Shown piece by piece: positions 6,126-7,890 of a DNA stretch of 7,890 bases. The position numbers were made by a program, and so were the translations under genes. Under the pieces are notes generated by a model, which did no database searches, had not been told where the DNA came from, and worked only from the letters and a program-made list of their open reading frames with translations. How positions within the stretch are numbered: position 1 is the first letter of the stretch; every line of letters starts with the position of its first letter. The stretch is from Thermoplasmatales archaeon ex4484_36 (GTDB lineage: Archaea > Thermoplasmatota > Penumbrarchaeia > Penumbrarchaeales > EX4484-36): positions 1-7,890 of the forward strand of contig NJDV01000063.1 of the NCBI GenBank assembly GCA_002254765.1. The letters run 5' to 3'.

Positions 6126-7890
6126 GAAGGGGAGGAGGGTGGTTTTAGAGGATATGTCTCCCATAATCCCATTAGGGTTGACAACGATGTGGAACTGGCC
6201 GCTGTAGCCACCTCGGGAAGCGGGACATTTCTTGACCCCTACATCATTGAGGGATATCTGATCAAGGGGAACGGCGCAGGGGCAGGGATATACATTGGAA
6301 ATACAACCAAGTACTTCATCATCAGGAACTGTCTGATTCAGGACACAGCACGTGACCACCCGGGGGCGGGAATCCACCTTTACAAAGTGGATAACGGGGG
6401 CATCAGCAACGTGGTTCTTGAAGACAACTACTACGGGATCTATGTATATTACTGCAGCAACATCATTATTTTAAACGTGAAGATCGAGGGTTCCTACACG
6501 GGCATGTTTCTGTTTGAGTTAGAGCAGGGTTCTGTAAAAGGATCTACAATCTCAAACAGCTCATACGGGATGCATCTTTCAATGTGTTACAACGTTGATG
6601 TCATCTCCAACACGATTACCAACACAACAATGGGCATGCGCTTATCACTCACCAGAGTGACACATATTGAAGAGAACCAGGTGGAGGCCAGGAAGATTGG
6701 TGTGTATCTAGACGACTCTCACTACATCAGATTGAGGAAAAACGCCTTCACGAACTGCTCTGTCCTGATGTATGGGAATTTCCCTTCATACTGGGACAGC
6801 CACGAGTTCTACGGGAACACCGTCAACAGAAGGTCTATTGTTTACCTGAAGAACGCAACAACTCTTCCCTTTGTGAGAAGCCCGGGAGAGTTTATACTGG
6901 TGAACTGCTCAGGGTTTGAACTGAGTGGTGCCTCTCTTAGAGGCGGCACCTCTGGGATACTCATGGCCTTCTCACACGACATCACAGTGTCAGACCCTGT
7001 TATCACTGATATGCGCGACTCCGGCGTATACGCCACGTTCTGCAGTGGAATAACAGTTTCTGGGGGGGAGATCAGAGGTTATGAGGCCCTAACACCCGAG
7101 GGGTGGGTTGATAGGGCAGGAGATGGGATATACTTTGAAAACTCCGAGAAGATATCTGTTCTGGGAAACACTATTTCAGGGTTTAAATATGACATTCACT
7201 TCTATAACACACAGAAGATCAGAGCAGAGAACAACAAGATGAGTAGACAATTCGGCCTGTGGGGGTACGACAGGGAGGATTGGACCGGGCACAGGATCAC
7301 CACAACAAACGTGATAGAAGGAAAATCCGTCCTCTACCTCTCCGAGGTGGATGGTGTCAGGGTTCAGACCGACGCCGCGGAGGTAATTGTGGCCGGTTCA
7401 AGGAACGTGGAGATAACGGGCATGGAATTCAGTATAGCTTTAAAGCCGCTCACCCTGGCCTTCTCTGAGAACATATCCATTCACCACAACAATTTCCACA
7501 ATGTGAGCACTGCAATAAGGTTTTTAAGCGTTAATTCAAGCGTTGTCTACGCTAACAACTTCATGTGCAACTACATGGACATATATATAGACGATTCCCA
7601 TTACAACCTCTTCTATCACAACAACTTCTTCCGTTGTGGTGAGTACGCCAACTTCAGCGGCATAGACTACTTCTTTATGTGTATCGGGAACCGCTGGAAC
7701 CTCTCATACCCCCTGGGCGGCAATTACTGGTCTTTTTATAACGGCACGGACAACTTCAGCGGCGAGAACCAGGATCAGGAAGGATGGGACGGCATTGGAG
7801 ACACAGCGTATGAGGGCCCCTGGAGGATTTTCGTTGATTACTACCCTCTGATGTACCCCTACGAGGAGGTCCCGCCGGAGATAAATATCA
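6021..7890 (+). CDS. Exported right-handed parallel beta-helix protein, NosD-like, 3'-partial
   Basis: An open frame of 623 codons with no stop runs off the window. Residues 1-35 look like a signal peptide: lysine/arginine-rich start, hydrophobic core FCVVFLLLTALLLP, and likely cleavage after a small residue near GSA-EG. Residues about 50-80 hold the archaeal module HNPIRV...GSGTFLDPYIIEGYLIKG. About 75-560 is a series of beta-helix coils of the NosD/CASH type (YFIIRNCLI, NVVLEDNYYGIYVYYCSNI, VDVISNTITNTTMGMRL, ISIHHNNFHNVSTAIRF). The block ends with GGNYW (566-570), DGIGDT (590-595) and DYYPLM (606-611), the standard NosD-family terminator. YEEVPPEINI then suggests an Ig/PKD-like domain beyond the window. 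Many N-x-S/T sequons fit a glycosylated surface protein. ATG 6021 is preceded by a G-run too close to be a good Shine-Dalgarno site; ATG 6042 is a possible alternative. Ligand and function are unknown; NosD's copper role should not be assumed. Confidence 0.88.
   Translation, partial: MILKEKIMKLRFCVVFLLLTALLLPTLPPSLPGSAEGEEGGFRGYVSHNPIRVDNDVELAAVATSGSGTFLDPYIIEGYLIKGNGAGAGIYIGNTTKYFIIRNCLIQDTARDHPGAGIHLYKVDNGGISNVVLEDNYYGIYVYYCSNIIILNVKIEGSYTGMFLFELEQGSVKGSTISNSSYGMHLSMCYNVDVISNTITNTTMGMRLSLTRVTHIEENQVEARKIGVYLDDSHYIRLRKNAFTNCSVLMYGNFPSYWDSHEFYGNTVNRRSIVYLKNATTLPFVRSPGEFILVNCSGFELSGASLRGGTSGILMAFSHDITVSDPVITDMRDSGVYATFCSGITVSGGEIRGYEALTPEGWVDRAGDGIYFENSEKISVLGNTISGFKYDIHFYNTQKIRAENNKMSRQFGLWGYDREDWTGHRITTTNVIEGKSVLYLSEVDGVRVQTDAAEVIVAGSRNVEITGMEFSIALKPLTLAFSENISIHHNNFHNVSTAIRFLSVNSSVVYANNFMCNYMDIYIDDSHYNLFYHNNFFRCGEYANFSGIDYFFMCIGNRWNLSYPLGGNYWSFYNGTDNFSGENQDQEGWDGIGDTAYEGPWRIFVDYYPLMYPYEEVPPEINI

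Noticed and set aside
7259..7468. Short plus-strand frame inside the beta-helix gene
   Set aside because: It is out of frame with a 623-codon open reading frame that has continuous beta-helix repeats across the same bases.
6021..7890. Beta-helix repeats as a DNA tandem repeat or CRISPR array
   Set aside because: The repetition is at protein level only (degenerate coils of about 22-25 residues). No conserved DNA repeat with uniform spacers was seen.

Overview
The window looks like a piece of archaeal chromosome, most likely Thermoplasmatota or a related euryarchaeote. Four things point there: TATA-box promoters about 26 bases upstream of predicted transcription starts, one apparently leaderless gene, heavy use of AGG and ATA codons, and archaeal-type proteins. 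The proteins are a Tma20/MCT-1-like PUA protein, a split-type glutamate synthase relative, and a secreted beta-helix protein with the 'GSGT-DPYIIEG' N-terminus and 'GGNYW ... DGIGDT ... DYYPLM' C-terminus common in that group. No RNA genes, CRISPR arrays or insertion sequences were seen.

Layout: on the minus strand lie a class-I/II PLP aminotransferase (its 3' end lies beyond base 1) and, upstream of it, a PUA-domain RNA-binding protein. A 59-base divergent promoter region (1663-1721) separates these from a plus-strand run. That run is folC (folylpolyglutamate/dihydrofolate synthase family), a fused GXGXG-plus-glutamate-synthase-barrel protein and a damaged hutH (histidine ammonia-lyase). After a short gap with its own TATA box comes a large exported right-handed beta-helix (NosD-like) protein that runs off the right end.

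folC, the GltB-like gene and hutH share a glutamate/folate theme. FolC consumes glutamate, glutamate synthases make it, and histidine degradation yields glutamate plus a one-carbon unit for tetrahydrofolate. A shared role is inference only.

The most striking feature is damage. The aminotransferase has a one-base frameshift near 210 and the GltB-like gene has one near 4248. hutH has lost about 100 N-terminal residues and, near 5260, roughly a dozen codons including the conserved RVQD-Y-S-R-C motif. Outside these points the protein sequences are well conserved, so the lesions are either very recent or assembly/sequencing errors. The most unusual protein is the GltB-like one: it keeps the exact 3Fe-4S cysteine spacing of glutamate synthase, but its flavin/substrate barrel is short and strongly divergent.
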